Assembly (NCBI GenBank): GCA_021779205.1
Contig: JAJYBE010000003.1
Coordinates: forward strand, 1-28,677
Reading direction: 5' to 3'
Source of the DNA: a bacterium
GTDB lineage: Bacteria; Patescibacteriota; Minisyncoccia; Moranbacterales; UBA2206
DNA: 28,677 nt
This document shows positions 6,784 to 14,670 of this stretch, in pieces. The position numbers were made by a program, and so were the translations under genes. How positions within the stretch are numbered: position 1 is the first letter of the stretch; each line of letters begins with the position of its first letter. Below the pieces are notes generated by a model. The model did not search any database. It was given only the letters and a program-made list of their open reading frames with translations, and was not told where the DNA came from.

Positions 6784-8121
6784 ATGGATCCAAAAATTTT
6801 CAAAGCCTATGATATTCGCGGACTCTATCCAACGGAAATCGACAAAGACGCAGCTTATGCGATTGGCCGCGCATTGGTTGTACACACCGGCGCAAAAAAA
6901 GTAATTGTCGGATTTGATATGCGTGAATCATCAGTTGAGATGGAAGCGGGATTAATTTCCGGCATTACTGACGAAGGTGCTGATGTCGTCAAAATTGGTC
7001 TCTCCACTACTCCCATGCTCTATTTCGCCTCATGGCAAATCGAAGCTGACACTGCAGTGATGATTACCGCTTCACATAATCCGGCGCAGTACAATGGCAT
7101 GAAATTCTGCCGAACAAATGCTGTGCCGATCGGAGAAGGCAGCGGCATGGAAGAAATCAAAGAATTAGCACTAGCGGGAAATTTTTCAGAAAATGAAAAG
7201 AAAGGGCAGGTGACCGAAGAGGCCGACTTTTTGAAAAAATATCTGGATTATATGGCTCAGTTTTTTGTGACTGGCCAGGCTAAGAAAAAAGTGGTGATTG
7301 ATTTTGCCAATGGGATGGGAATTTTAGACAAAGAAATTTTCAAAATGTTTCCTGCCGAGCTTGAAGCGGTTTATATGTACGACACACTAGACGGAAATTT
7401 CCCCAACCACGAAGCTAACCCAATTAAAACTGAAACACTCTCAGCGCTCCAAGAAAAAGTCGTAACTGAAAGAGCGGATCTGGGCATTGCCTATGACGGA
7501 GACGCCGACCGCGTTGGTTTTGTCACGGAAGAAGGAGAGATTGTTTCCATGGATTACCTTATCGCCCTTCTCGCCAAAGAGGTGCTCAAAAAAAATCCGG
7601 GCGGACTCGTTCTTATGGATCTGCGTAGTTCCAATGCTGTGAAAGAAGTGATCGAAGAAGCGGGTGGCCGAGTTAATCGCTGCCGTGTGGGACACTCACT
7701 GATCAAAAAACAAATGCGTGAACAAGGTGCCATTTTTGCCGGAGAACTTTCCGGACATTATTTTTTTGAAGAAAATTCTAAAGCTGAGATGACCACTTTC
7801 GCAGTCATCACCCTTTTGAATCTGATGAATGAAACGGGCAAAAAAATGTCCGAATTGATTGCCGAGCTAAAAAGATATTTCCACAGCGGAGAAATTAATT
7901 CTGATGTGGCTGACAAAGACGTGATAATGCAAAAATTGAAAGAGACATACAAAGACGGCAAACTCGATGAGCTGGACGGCATCCGCATTGATTTTCCCGA
8001 CTGGTGGTTTAATGTACGCGCTTCGAATACCGAACCGAAGTTAAGATTAAATTTGGAAGCTAAGACGAAAGAATTGATGGAAGAAAAAAGGGATGAGGTG
8101 ATGGGAATTATCAGAGGATAG
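6784..8121 (+). CDS. Phosphomannomutase/phosphoglucomutase
   Basis: Alpha-D-phosphohexomutase (ManB/AlgC type) converting mannose-6-phosphate to mannose-1-phosphate and often glucose phosphates as well. It is 445 aa. The domain 1 catalytic serine is in ITASHNP (S97). The Mg-binding loop DGDADR is at 238-243. The sugar-specificity loop GELSGH (320-325) matches the GEMSGH typical of mannose/glucose mutases. The phosphate-binding loop RASNTEP is near residue 412. The ATG giving MDPKIFKAYDIRG is chosen over a TTG four codons earlier because the family begins there. Its own promoter and terminator make it a single-gene transcript between the cupin isomerases and the GT39 gene. Confidence 0.94.
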   Translation: MDPKIFKAYDIRGLYPTEIDKDAAYAIGRALVVHTGAKKVIVGFDMRESSVEMEAGLISGITDEGADVVKIGLSTTPMLYFASWQIEADTAVMITASHNPAQYNGMKFCRTNAVPIGEGSGMEEIKELALAGNFSENEKKGQVTEEADFLKKYLDYMAQFFVTGQAKKKVVIDFANGMGILDKEIFKMFPAELEAVYMYDTLDGNFPNHEANPIKTETLSALQEKVVTERADLGIAYDGDADRVGFVTEEGEIVSMDYLIALLAKEVLKKNPGGLVLMDLRSSNAVKEVIEEAGGRVNRCRVGHSLIKKQMREQGAIFAGELSGHYFFEENSKAEMTTFAVITLLNLMNETGKKMSELIAELKRYFHSGEINSDVADKDVIMQKLKETYKDGKLDELDGIRIDFPDWWFNVRASNTEPKLRLNLEAKTKELMEEKRDEVMGIIRG

Positions 8122-8126
8122 AAACG

Positions 8127-8152
8127 AAAAAGAGCCGCGAGGCTCTTTTTTT
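8127..8152 (+). terminator. Rho-independent terminator after phosphomannomutase
   Basis: Stem AAAAAGAGCC / GGCTCTTTTT with loop GCGA, ending in seven T. The A-run on the left arm means it may also work for leftward transcripts from the GT39 gene. Confidence 0.88.
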
Positions 8153-8233
8153 ATTATTCGAATCTCCAGCCTCATCTGACCAATAGCAATCTCCATATTA
8201 TAAAAAATATAGCTGGAGCTATCCTTGAAATGG

Positions 8234-9763
8234 CTATTTTTTTATCCTATAAACCAAGATATTATTGTAGGAGTCAACCAATTTCAGCCGGCCATAACTA
8301 AACGATTGGTCGATGCTATGCTTGCTGACAAGTGGAGTGTTGGAGACTATGAGAGCATTTGGGTCATTCGCCACAGCGTCGAAGCTTTCGACTCGCTTGA
8401 GATTTGGTCCAATTGCCGCCCAATAGCTTGGATTATAGATCGGCCAATCGATATTGTATAGATGCAAACGATTTTCTCCGAGATAATACTTCGCGATAAC
8501 GTAATCGAAAGAAGTCAGGATATAGAAATTTTTATTCTTATACTTCCCAGAATTCGCTTGCAAGATATTCCAGCCAGTAGAAAATCCCAAATGTGCCACA
8601 AAGAACAAAAGAATCCCATAGAGTGCAAATGTGGACGTGACATAGCGCCAACGAATTCGAGAAAGCCAAATGCCCAAAAGAGTGAAGATAAAATACGCAC
8701 CCGGTACGAGATAGCGCGATACAAAGTAATGTTTACCCAGGAGTGAAAGCACGTAAACAATGCCAAAAAATCCGAAGGAAAAAACCAGAAGGACGGCTGT
8801 TTTTTTTCTATCCTTCATAAATAGATAAATGATAATTCCCGTAATGAGCACGGTAAGGCCACTTAAAACCGAGGTTTGCTGAATGCCATAGAAAGCATTA
8901 GGATTAGGCATGCCGGAAGACATCTCGCCAAGCGGTGTGCCAAAAAGGAACATTTGAATATTCCAAAAAATATCCCCCAAATTGGCCGGGCGGACCCATT
9001 TTAGATTATCACCAAGATCAGTTATGTGGCGATAGAATTTTTCAATCCAAAAGGAGAAAACCAAGAGAGCGGAAAAATAGCCCCAGAGAATTCCAGCAGA
9101 AGGAATAAATTTCTTGAGTGTCTGAAAGCCAAACTCTTGATGGTGATCTTTTTCATCAAAAATATTCCACACCAAATAAACAAGATAAAAAGTGGCTGAA
9201 AAAACGATACCCATGTAATGAGTAAGTCCAGCCAACCCAAGAAAGACTCCCCAAAAGATATAATTTTTAGTCTCATTAGTCTTGAGCGCTTTTAGGAAAA
9301 AATAGGCGGCCATAATCAAAAGAAAAGAAAGCATGGAATACATGCGCGCTTCTTGTGAATATTGAATCGCAAAAGGAGAAATCGCCGCCACGAAAGCAGC
9401 AAAAAGACCCGCGCGTTTGTCATAGAGCTCTTTGGCAAAAAGATAGACTGCCCAAACCGAAAGAACGCCAAGAATCGCTGAGAAAAGACGAATGCCATAG
9501 ACGCTGTAGTCAAAAAAAGAAGAAAATATTTTTAACGAGACGTAATAGAGCGGCGGATGAATATCATTAATAATCATGTGCAGCATGTCGGGAAATTTTT
9601 CTTTGACAGCGACACCAGTAAAGGCTTCGTCATACCAAAAATCTCGTACTGCAATCTGATATAGCCGCAGAGTGGAAGCTAAAACCAAAATGAGCCAAAG
9701 ATAATATGGCTCGAAAAAATTATTAAGTCTTTTTGTTCTTTCTGAAAAATTCACTTTTTGCAT
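8234..9763 (-). CDS. GT39/ArnT-like membrane glycosyltransferase
   Basis: Multi-pass GT-C fold transferase of the PMT/ArnT superfamily, which moves a sugar from a polyprenyl-phosphate carrier to a protein or lipid on the outer face of the membrane. It is 509 aa. After a first membrane helix (about 20-35) comes the catalytic DE motif in DFWYDEAFTG (D45, E46), then IHPPLYY (about 69-74), another superfamily mark. About 10-11 further helices are visible up to residue 400, and a soluble C-terminal part of roughly 110 residues follows. GDP-mannose synthesis genes nearby suggest mannose as the sugar, but the donor cannot be read from the sequence. It is last in the leftward run after trpS, 107 bases away. 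Confidence 0.85.
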   Translation of the reverse strand: MQKVNFSERTKRLNNFFEPYYLWLILVLASTLRLYQIAVRDFWYDEAFTGVAVKEKFPDMLHMIINDIHPPLYYVSLKIFSSFFDYSVYGIRLFSAILGVLSVWAVYLFAKELYDKRAGLFAAFVAAISPFAIQYSQEARMYSMLSFLLIMAAYFFLKALKTNETKNYIFWGVFLGLAGLTHYMGIVFSATFYLVYLVWNIFDEKDHHQEFGFQTLKKFIPSAGILWGYFSALLVFSFWIEKFYRHITDLGDNLKWVRPANLGDIFWNIQMFLFGTPLGEMSSGMPNPNAFYGIQQTSVLSGLTVLITGIIIYLFMKDRKKTAVLLVFSFGFFGIVYVLSLLGKHYFVSRYLVPGAYFIFTLLGIWLSRIRWRYVTSTFALYGILLFFVAHLGFSTGWNILQANSGKYKNKNFYILTSFDYVIAKYYLGENRLHLYNIDWPIYNPSYWAAIGPNLKRVESFDAVANDPNALIVSNTPLVSKHSIDQSFSYGRLKLVDSYNNILVYRIKK

Positions 9764-9870
9764 AATCCCGTTGCACGATACATTTGATTAATAGCCCGTC
9801 CCATCTCTTATTCAGGCCGAATTACTCCCATCACAGTAGCCACCAAACTATTCTACCAATAAAATATGAT

Positions 9871-11001
9871 TTAGGCTATAAACCCAATTTTTGCCCTTAC
9901 TTCAGTCAATTTTTTCTTAGCGAGCGGTCGCACTTTTTTGGCACCGTCTTCGAGAATTTTTAGCACTTTTTCATCAGACAACTCCCCCATTTTCTTTTGA
10001 AACGGATCGAGAAATTTAATAACTACTTCGGCCAGTTCTGTTTTGAAATCGGCATAGCCCCTGCCCGCAAAAAGTTTTTCCACTTCTTTTGGTGTTTTAC
10101 TATCAAGAAGGCTGTAGATATTGATGAGATTTTTAAGTGCCGGTTTGTCGTCACGATAGACTATTTCGCTACCAGAATCCGTCACCGCTTTTTTGATTTT
10201 TCTGCGTACTGTATCCACATCATCATTGAGGGCAATATAGTTATATTCCGATTTCGCAGATTTGGACATTTTTTTTGTCGGATCATCGAGACCCATAATG
10301 TTTTCACTTTCTGGTTTTGTGTAGGCTTCGGGAATAATAAACGTTTCGCCGAATTTATGATTAAATCTTCCAGCCAAAGTCCGCGCCAACTCAATGTGTT
10401 GCTTTTGGTCCTTACCGACTGGTACCACCTGGGTGTCATAGAGTAGAATGTCAGCCGCCATAAGAACTGGGTAGCCCAATAATCCCAAATTAGAACTTCC
10501 GAAAGAACTATGAGCCAACGTATATTCAGCAATTATGTTTTTCGTATCTTCTTCTGATAAAATCCCTTCTTCTTGAAATTTTTTACTATTTTTTTGATTC
10601 ATCTCCAAAACATCACCTTCTTTTATCTCAATTCCCCCTGAATGATTTTTAAGTGGTTTTATGGCTTTATCCTTAAACTGTGTCATCCTAAACAATTCAG
10701 CATTTTTAGTAATCGTATTCAAAATCCAACCCAATTCTGCATGCTCTGAGACGTGCGACTGAATAAAGATAGAACATTTTTTAGGGTCTATTCCCGCTGC
10801 TAAATAAATTTTGGCAATTTCAATTGTGCGACGATGCAAGATTGCCGGATCTTGCGGAACCGTAATGGCATGCAAATCCACCACGCAAAAAATTGAATCA
10901 TATTCATCTTGCAGCTTGACCCAATTTTGAATCGCGCCTAAATAGTTCCCGATGTGAAGATTTCCCGATGGCTGAATGCCAGAAAAAATTCGTTTTTTCA
11001 T
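9871..11001 (-). CDS. trpS: Tryptophan--tRNA ligase with an insertion
   Basis: Class I aminoacyl-tRNA synthetase that charges tRNA-Trp. It is 376 aa, against about 330 for common bacterial enzymes. The ATP-binding HIGH-type motif is PSGNLHIGNYLGA (about 11-23), the KMSKS loop is at 244-248, and conserved DLHAIT, MTQFKDK, GYPVLMAADILLY and VGKDQKQHIELAR blocks are all in order. The extra length lies between MTQFKDKA (ends 113) and LGLLGYP (from 172): about 60 residues where usual enzymes have about a dozen, rich in charge (IEIKEGDVLEMNQKNSKK). It starts 19 bases after the lipoprotein gene and is probably cotranscribed with it. Confidence 0.96.
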   Translation of the reverse strand: MKKRIFSGIQPSGNLHIGNYLGAIQNWVKLQDEYDSIFCVVDLHAITVPQDPAILHRRTIEIAKIYLAAGIDPKKCSIFIQSHVSEHAELGWILNTITKNAELFRMTQFKDKAIKPLKNHSGGIEIKEGDVLEMNQKNSKKFQEEGILSEEDTKNIIAEYTLAHSSFGSSNLGLLGYPVLMAADILLYDTQVVPVGKDQKQHIELARTLAGRFNHKFGETFIIPEAYTKPESENIMGLDDPTKKMSKSAKSEYNYIALNDDVDTVRRKIKKAVTDSGSEIVYRDDKPALKNLINIYSLLDSKTPKEVEKLFAGRGYADFKTELAEVVIKFLDPFQKKMGELSDEKVLKILEDGAKKVRPLAKKKLTEVRAKIGFIA

Positions 11002-11020
11002 AGTAGTATTTTATAATAAC

Positions 11021-11632
11021 TTATTTTGCAATCAACTCAAATTTATCTTTCAAAAAATCTTTCGCCAGTCCTGTTGTTCCATCAGCTAGACCAGGGATGA
11101 GCTGCATAATCGCAGAATCATCACGAGGATAATCTTGGGAAAAACTGGCTACAAATACATATCGGCTATTTTTTGCGACAACTTCATCTTCAAGTGGACA
11201 ACCTGGATGTGGATTTGCACAATTCTTAGAACCAAGTTTCTTGCTCCAAAGAGACACATCCCAAATGCCAACTGAAAACATATCGGCATAACCATTGATG
11301 ATTTTTTTAGTATTCGGATCATAAACTGCAAACTGTTTTTCACTAGTTGGAATTAATATATGCACAAAAGAGGCTTCTTTTTTCATGTCATTCTTTGCAA
11401 TAAGTGGCTTGTAGTTTTCCCACCCGGCAGGCAACTTTATCCTAAAACCAAAATCTGTATTGGTATATATACTTCCCGCGACTGAACTTGACGACTGAGT
11501 TGTTGTCGACTGCGTTTGCTTTTGCACCACGAGCGCTGGCGTCGGTTGCGTTTGAACTGCTGGCGCTTGCCCACACCCAGCCAAAAAAATCACCCCCGAA
11601 AGTACCGCACTTGTTTTGATCATTTTTTGCAT
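11021..11632 (-). CDS. Putative lipoprotein, PsbP-like C-terminal domain
   Basis: 203 aa. The N-terminal signal has a hydrophobic core and lipobox LAGC (lipidated Cys at about residue 20), so it should be anchored on the outer face of the cell membrane. A Pro/Gln/Thr/Ser-rich linker (about 21-52) leads to a folded domain starting YTNTDFGFRIKLPAGW, a pattern seen in PsbP-related and other small secreted proteins. Two cysteines (NCANPHPGC) may form a disulfide. A second ATG three codons in (11623) is equally possible. It sits 16 bases after the BRO-N gene and 19 before trpS. The function is unknown. Confidence 0.75.
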   Translation of the reverse strand: MQKMIKTSAVLSGVIFLAGCGQAPAVQTQPTPALVVQKQTQSTTTQSSSSVAGSIYTNTDFGFRIKLPAGWENYKPLIAKNDMKKEASFVHILIPTSEKQFAVYDPNTKKIINGYADMFSVGIWDVSLWSKKLGSKNCANPHPGCPLEDEVVAKNSRYVFVASFSQDYPRDDSAIMQLIPGLADGTTGLAKDFLKDKFELIAK

Positions 11633-11648
11633 AGTTTTTTTGAAATAA

Positions 11649-12482
11649 TTATTTTAGTTTTTTAGTATTTTTATTTTTCAAAAAATTATTCTTCGAAACA
11701 ATCGGCCTTTTCAGTTTTCTTTCAATTTGTTTTCTGGCTGTTCCGGCGATTTGTCCGCCAACTCGCGCGTCATCTTTTAACCTTGGTAGGCCTCTAGAGT
11801 CTTTAGTGCGACGTATTTCTGTCGTTGTTCTTTCTCCAAGCATCGTAAGAATCAATTCGAAATCATCCATATGATCACGCAAATTTTCTCGCCCTAACCC
11901 CTTTACCTTTTTATACTCTGTTGGCGTTATGCCGAAAGTAGCTTTGGAAATTTCCGCTGTCAAAATCTCATAATCTCGCTGCTCTTTTGCTCCGCGTTTT
12001 TGCCATTCATCAGTCAGCTCCTCGCGAACAGCAATACCGCGCATTCGTTTTTCAATCCAGTCTTCGGGATAACCCTTGAGCTTGTAGAGCAATTTTGTCC
12101 TCTTTGTTGCCAGCTCGGGATTTTCAATCTCTTGCACTCTTTCATATCCAACCTTAGCTAGCCAGCGCTTAAGTGGCTCAGCTTTAGGCGAAGGAATTGA
12201 TTGAATAATGCGAAACATTCCTTCAGTATTAGCACAATCAGTTTCCCGCATTTTTCCGTCTTCAGCTAACAATTTCAACTGTTCCCAAAATGGGAACGGT
12301 TCAAATAAGGCGACTTCTCGCTCTTTCATTTTAGCCCAATAAGTCTTTGGCTGTGGGCTATTAGTCAAAACTCGAATAACATCCAAAACCGAAAACCACC
12401 ACTCTTTTTGATAGAGCGTTTTTCGAATTGACTTGCCTCTGAATAAGGCAATTTGATTGTTTTGATTTTCGCTATCTAACAT
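11649..12482 (-). CDS. BRO-N domain protein (DinD/antirepressor-like)
   Basis: 277 aa. The N-terminal part (about 10-110) has the BRO-N/antirepressor pattern: FRGKSIRKTLYQKEWWFSVLD, then VIRVLTNSPQPKTYW and LKRWLAKVGYERVQEIENPE. The C-terminal part contains EWQKRGAKEQRDYEILT, ATFGITPTEYKKVKG and ENLRDHMDDFELILTMLGE, as in DNA-damage-inducible DinD-like proteins, and ends in a very basic tail. BRO-N domains bind DNA and are common in phages and viruses. In small bacterial genomes such genes sit among housekeeping genes with unknown roles; transfer from a mobile element is possible, but no integrase or repeat boundary is seen. Its own promoter is at 12510-12538. Confidence 0.8.
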   Translation of the reverse strand: MLDSENQNNQIALFRGKSIRKTLYQKEWWFSVLDVIRVLTNSPQPKTYWAKMKEREVALFEPFPFWEQLKLLAEDGKMRETDCANTEGMFRIIQSIPSPKAEPLKRWLAKVGYERVQEIENPELATKRTKLLYKLKGYPEDWIEKRMRGIAVREELTDEWQKRGAKEQRDYEILTAEISKATFGITPTEYKKVKGLGRENLRDHMDDFELILTMLGERTTTEIRRTKDSRGLPRLKDDARVGGQIAGTARKQIERKLKRPIVSKNNFLKNKNTKKLK

Positions 12483-12509
12483 TAATTTTACACAAAACTA
12501 ACTACCTCC

Positions 12510-12538
12510 ATTTTAGCCCATTTCCCCATTTCAAGCAA
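12510..12538 (-). promoter_or_regulatory. Candidate promoter of the BRO-N/lipoprotein/trpS run
   Basis: Minus-strand -35 TTGCTT (12533-12538; only TTG matches consensus), 17-base spacer, -10 TAAAAT (12510-12515). The leader is about 20 nt. A GGAGG lies too close to the transcription start, more than 20 bases from the ATG, to serve as its ribosome site. Confidence 0.45.
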
Positions 12539-12556
12539 TTCTCGGCCCATATGCAA

Positions 12557-12578
12557 AGACGCCCCAGCGGGGCGTCTC
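12557..12578 (-). terminator. GC-rich hairpin after RNase J (terminator-like repeat)
   Basis: Perfect stem AGACGCCCC / GGGGCGTCT with loop AGC on the plus strand. Leftward, it follows the rnj stop by about 43 bases and is followed by only TTTGCAT, a weak T-tract. The GTAGAGACGCC edge resembles short inverted repeats dispersed in many bacterial genomes, so it may be a dispersed repeat acting as a terminator. Confidence 0.55.
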
Positions 12579-12589
12579 TACAAGAAATG

Positions 12590-12617
12590 TTACATGTTAT
12601 ATGTTTCATGTTTCATG
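12590..12617. repeat. Heptamer tandem repeat TTTCATG
   Basis: Four head-to-tail 7-base units, TTACATG TTATATG TTTCATG TTTCATG, with a degenerate fifth unit (AGAAATG) at the left. It lies 2 bases past the RNase J stop codon. No coding function is apparent. Confidence 0.7.
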
Positions 12618-12619
12618 AT

Positions 12620-14437
12620 CTACACCTCAATTATCACCGGCAAAACCATCGGTCGTCTTTGGGTTTGTTGGAAGAGATAGAGTCCGACGACTTCGCGGAT
12701 GTTGTCTTCGATGAATTTCTTTTCCGGTGAAGTTTTTTTGGACGTCGTGTCTTTGATCGCTTTTTGCACTCGCCGCTTGGTTTCATTGATCAAATCAAAA
12801 TTATCTTTGACATAGATAAATCCACGCGATGTAATTTGAATGTTGCCAACCACTTCTTTCTTCTTGCTATCAAGTATGACTGTGATAACAAACATGCCAT
12901 CGGCACTAAGCACTTGACGGTCACGAATAACTACCTGACCCACATCGCCAACACCCAGTCCATCAACCATAACATAGCTGGTGTCAACTTTTTTGGGAAG
13001 AATTTTAGCGCTACCTTTTTGCACCTCAAGCACATGCCCATTGTCCATAATGAAAACGTTTTCTTTGCGAAAACCAATTCGCACAGCTAATTTTTCCGCT
13101 TCTTTGAGCATATAGTGATTAGCATAGACTGGGATAAAAAAGTCTGGTCGCACTTGTTTAAGCAGCTCTTGAATATCACTTGCACTGCAGTGTCCGCTAG
13201 TGTGCACATCCATGATGTCGCTATGAATCACATTGTCACACTTACGATAGAGATTATCTTTCAAGCGTTGAATAGTTCTTTCGTTGCCCGGGATAACCGA
13301 GGAAGAAAAAACGATTGTGTCATTCTTCTTAACCTTGATGAATCTGTGATTATCGGTGATGATGCGGGAAAGAACAGCATTGCCCTCACCCTGCGCTCCC
13401 GTGCAGACAATAACAATCTTATTGTCTGGATATTTATGCAAATCATTAACCGTAATCAAAGTTTCTTTGTGCATCTTAATATAACCAAGTTCCTTGGCAA
13501 TATCGACATTCATTTTCATACTATAGCCGTCCAGAGCCACCTTCTTGCCAATTTTTTCAGCGTATTCCAAAATATGACCGATTCTTCTGATTTGAGAAGA
13601 AAATGTGCCGATAATAATCTTTCCGGTCGATTCACTCATTAATTTTTCCAGATTGCGATACATTTCTTCTTCAGTTGTTCGAGAAGGATTGGTCACAATA
13701 GCACCCAGACTTTCAAGCATGAGAATGCGCGGACTAGGTAAATTAGAAAGATGGCTATAATCAACCAGTCTTTTGCCATCCGGAGTCTTTTCCATTGTCC
13801 AGTCGCCAGGATGAATCACTGTACCATTCGGAGTTTTAATAATCACACCCACCGCGTCCATAATAGAATGCTCCACTTCAAAAAATTCAATTTCAAATTT
13901 TCCTAAACGAAGTTTGTCTTCAACAGTTTTAACATGAATGGTTTTCAGATTTTGCGCTGAACCTTTTTCAAAATCTTCTAATTTTTTCTTCACCATAACC
14001 AAGGTCATATCGCGCCCGATAATTGGCGGGTAGCCTAGTTGGCGAAGAAGAATTGGCGCGGCGCCAATGTGGTCAAGATGACCATGGCTCAAAATCACGC
14101 CCCGAATATTTTTTTCTTTGCCTTTGAGGTAGCTGATATTGGGAATAATATAATCAATCCCCGGCATATCTTCTTCTGGAAACATCATTCCCATGTCGAG
14201 AATAACAATATCCCCATCATATTCAAACAGTGTCATATTACGACCAACCTCCTCTTGACCTCCCAAGGGAATGATTCTTAATATCCCCTTAGCACCTCCC
14301 GAAGTAAACGCCATCGGCATTGAAGTATGGCTTGATCTTGGTTTTATCCTCGCCAGATCATCGAGATTTTTGGGTATCGTAAAGCTGTTTGGACGTGTCA
14401 AACCAGCCGGCAATACATTGGTTGTTTTTTTAAACAT
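12620..14437 (-). CDS. rnj: Ribonuclease J
   Basis: Metallo-beta-lactamase/beta-CASP ribonuclease with 5'-3' exo- and endonuclease activity, central to mRNA decay and rRNA maturation. It is 605 aa from the ATG at 14437. The core starts at ILRIIPLGGQEEVGRNM; the zinc motif is HGHLDH (about 118-123), with HSIMDAVG and HPGDWTM downstream. The beta-CASP blocks include GTFSSQIRRIGHIL and HTSGHCSASDIQELL, followed by the RNase J C-terminal domain. It carries about 50 extra N-terminal residues (Pro/Ser/Lys-rich) before the core, which common RNase J proteins lack. A TTG 16 codons earlier is a less likely start. The leader is about 137 nt and holds a hairpin. Confidence 0.95.
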   Translation of the reverse strand: MFKKTTNVLPAGLTRPNSFTIPKNLDDLARIKPRSSHTSMPMAFTSGGAKGILRIIPLGGQEEVGRNMTLFEYDGDIVILDMGMMFPEEDMPGIDYIIPNISYLKGKEKNIRGVILSHGHLDHIGAAPILLRQLGYPPIIGRDMTLVMVKKKLEDFEKGSAQNLKTIHVKTVEDKLRLGKFEIEFFEVEHSIMDAVGVIIKTPNGTVIHPGDWTMEKTPDGKRLVDYSHLSNLPSPRILMLESLGAIVTNPSRTTEEEMYRNLEKLMSESTGKIIIGTFSSQIRRIGHILEYAEKIGKKVALDGYSMKMNVDIAKELGYIKMHKETLITVNDLHKYPDNKIVIVCTGAQGEGNAVLSRIITDNHRFIKVKKNDTIVFSSSVIPGNERTIQRLKDNLYRKCDNVIHSDIMDVHTSGHCSASDIQELLKQVRPDFFIPVYANHYMLKEAEKLAVRIGFRKENVFIMDNGHVLEVQKGSAKILPKKVDTSYVMVDGLGVGDVGQVVIRDRQVLSADGMFVITVILDSKKKEVVGNIQITSRGFIYVKDNFDLINETKRRVQKAIKDTTSKKTSPEKKFIEDNIREVVGLYLFQQTQRRPMVLPVIIEV

Positions 14438-14483
14438 ACTTTTCGAAAATTTAAAGACACTAAAAAAGCTAGTTGCCTTCAAC

Positions 14484-14502
14484 AAAAGCGATCTTCGCTT
14501 TT
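14484..14502 (-). promoter_or_regulatory. Hairpin in the RNase J mRNA leader
   Basis: Perfect 8-bp stem AAAAGCGA / TCGCTTTT with a 3-base loop, about 47 bases upstream of the chosen ATG. Read leftward the stem ends in TTTT then GTTG, weakly like an attenuator. RNase leader hairpins are used for self-control in other bacteria; here that is only an inference. Confidence 0.4.
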
Positions 14503-14580
14503 TATTTAAAGAAATTAATTAATAATGATAAAGGAAATAGAATAAATAACTAAAACAAAAGATTTTCTTCCACTGCTAAG

Positions 14581-14609
14581 ATTATATCACACTATTATAC
14601 ATGTTTCAA
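14581..14609 (-). promoter_or_regulatory. Strong promoter of rnj
   Basis: Minus-strand -35 TTGAAA (14604-14609), 17-base spacer, perfect -10 TATAAT (14581-14586), also preceded by an extended TGA. One of the best promoters in the window. The predicted start is near 14574. Confidence 0.8.
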
Positions 14610-14614
14610 TGGGA

Positions 14615-14643
14615 TTGTCAAGCAGTCAATTCTGCGCTAGACT
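14615..14643 (+). promoter_or_regulatory. Promoter of ychF
   Basis: -35 TTGTCA (14615-14620), 17-base spacer, -10 TAGACT (14638-14643). Divergent from the rnj promoter, 5 bases away from it. The leader is about 20 nt. Confidence 0.6.
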
Positions 14644-14670
14644 AAAATTATTATCTCTAATGCCTAATTT

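Noticed and set aside
8160..8220. CTCCAGC / GCTGGAG inverted repeat between phosphomannomutase and GT39
   Set aside because: Only 7 bases per arm and over 40 bases apart; there is no T-run to support a leftward terminator, so it was not listed.
8225..8746. Rightward open frames over the GT39 gene
   Set aside because: Antisense to a long conserved membrane protein; no promoter or ribosome site and no recognisable product.
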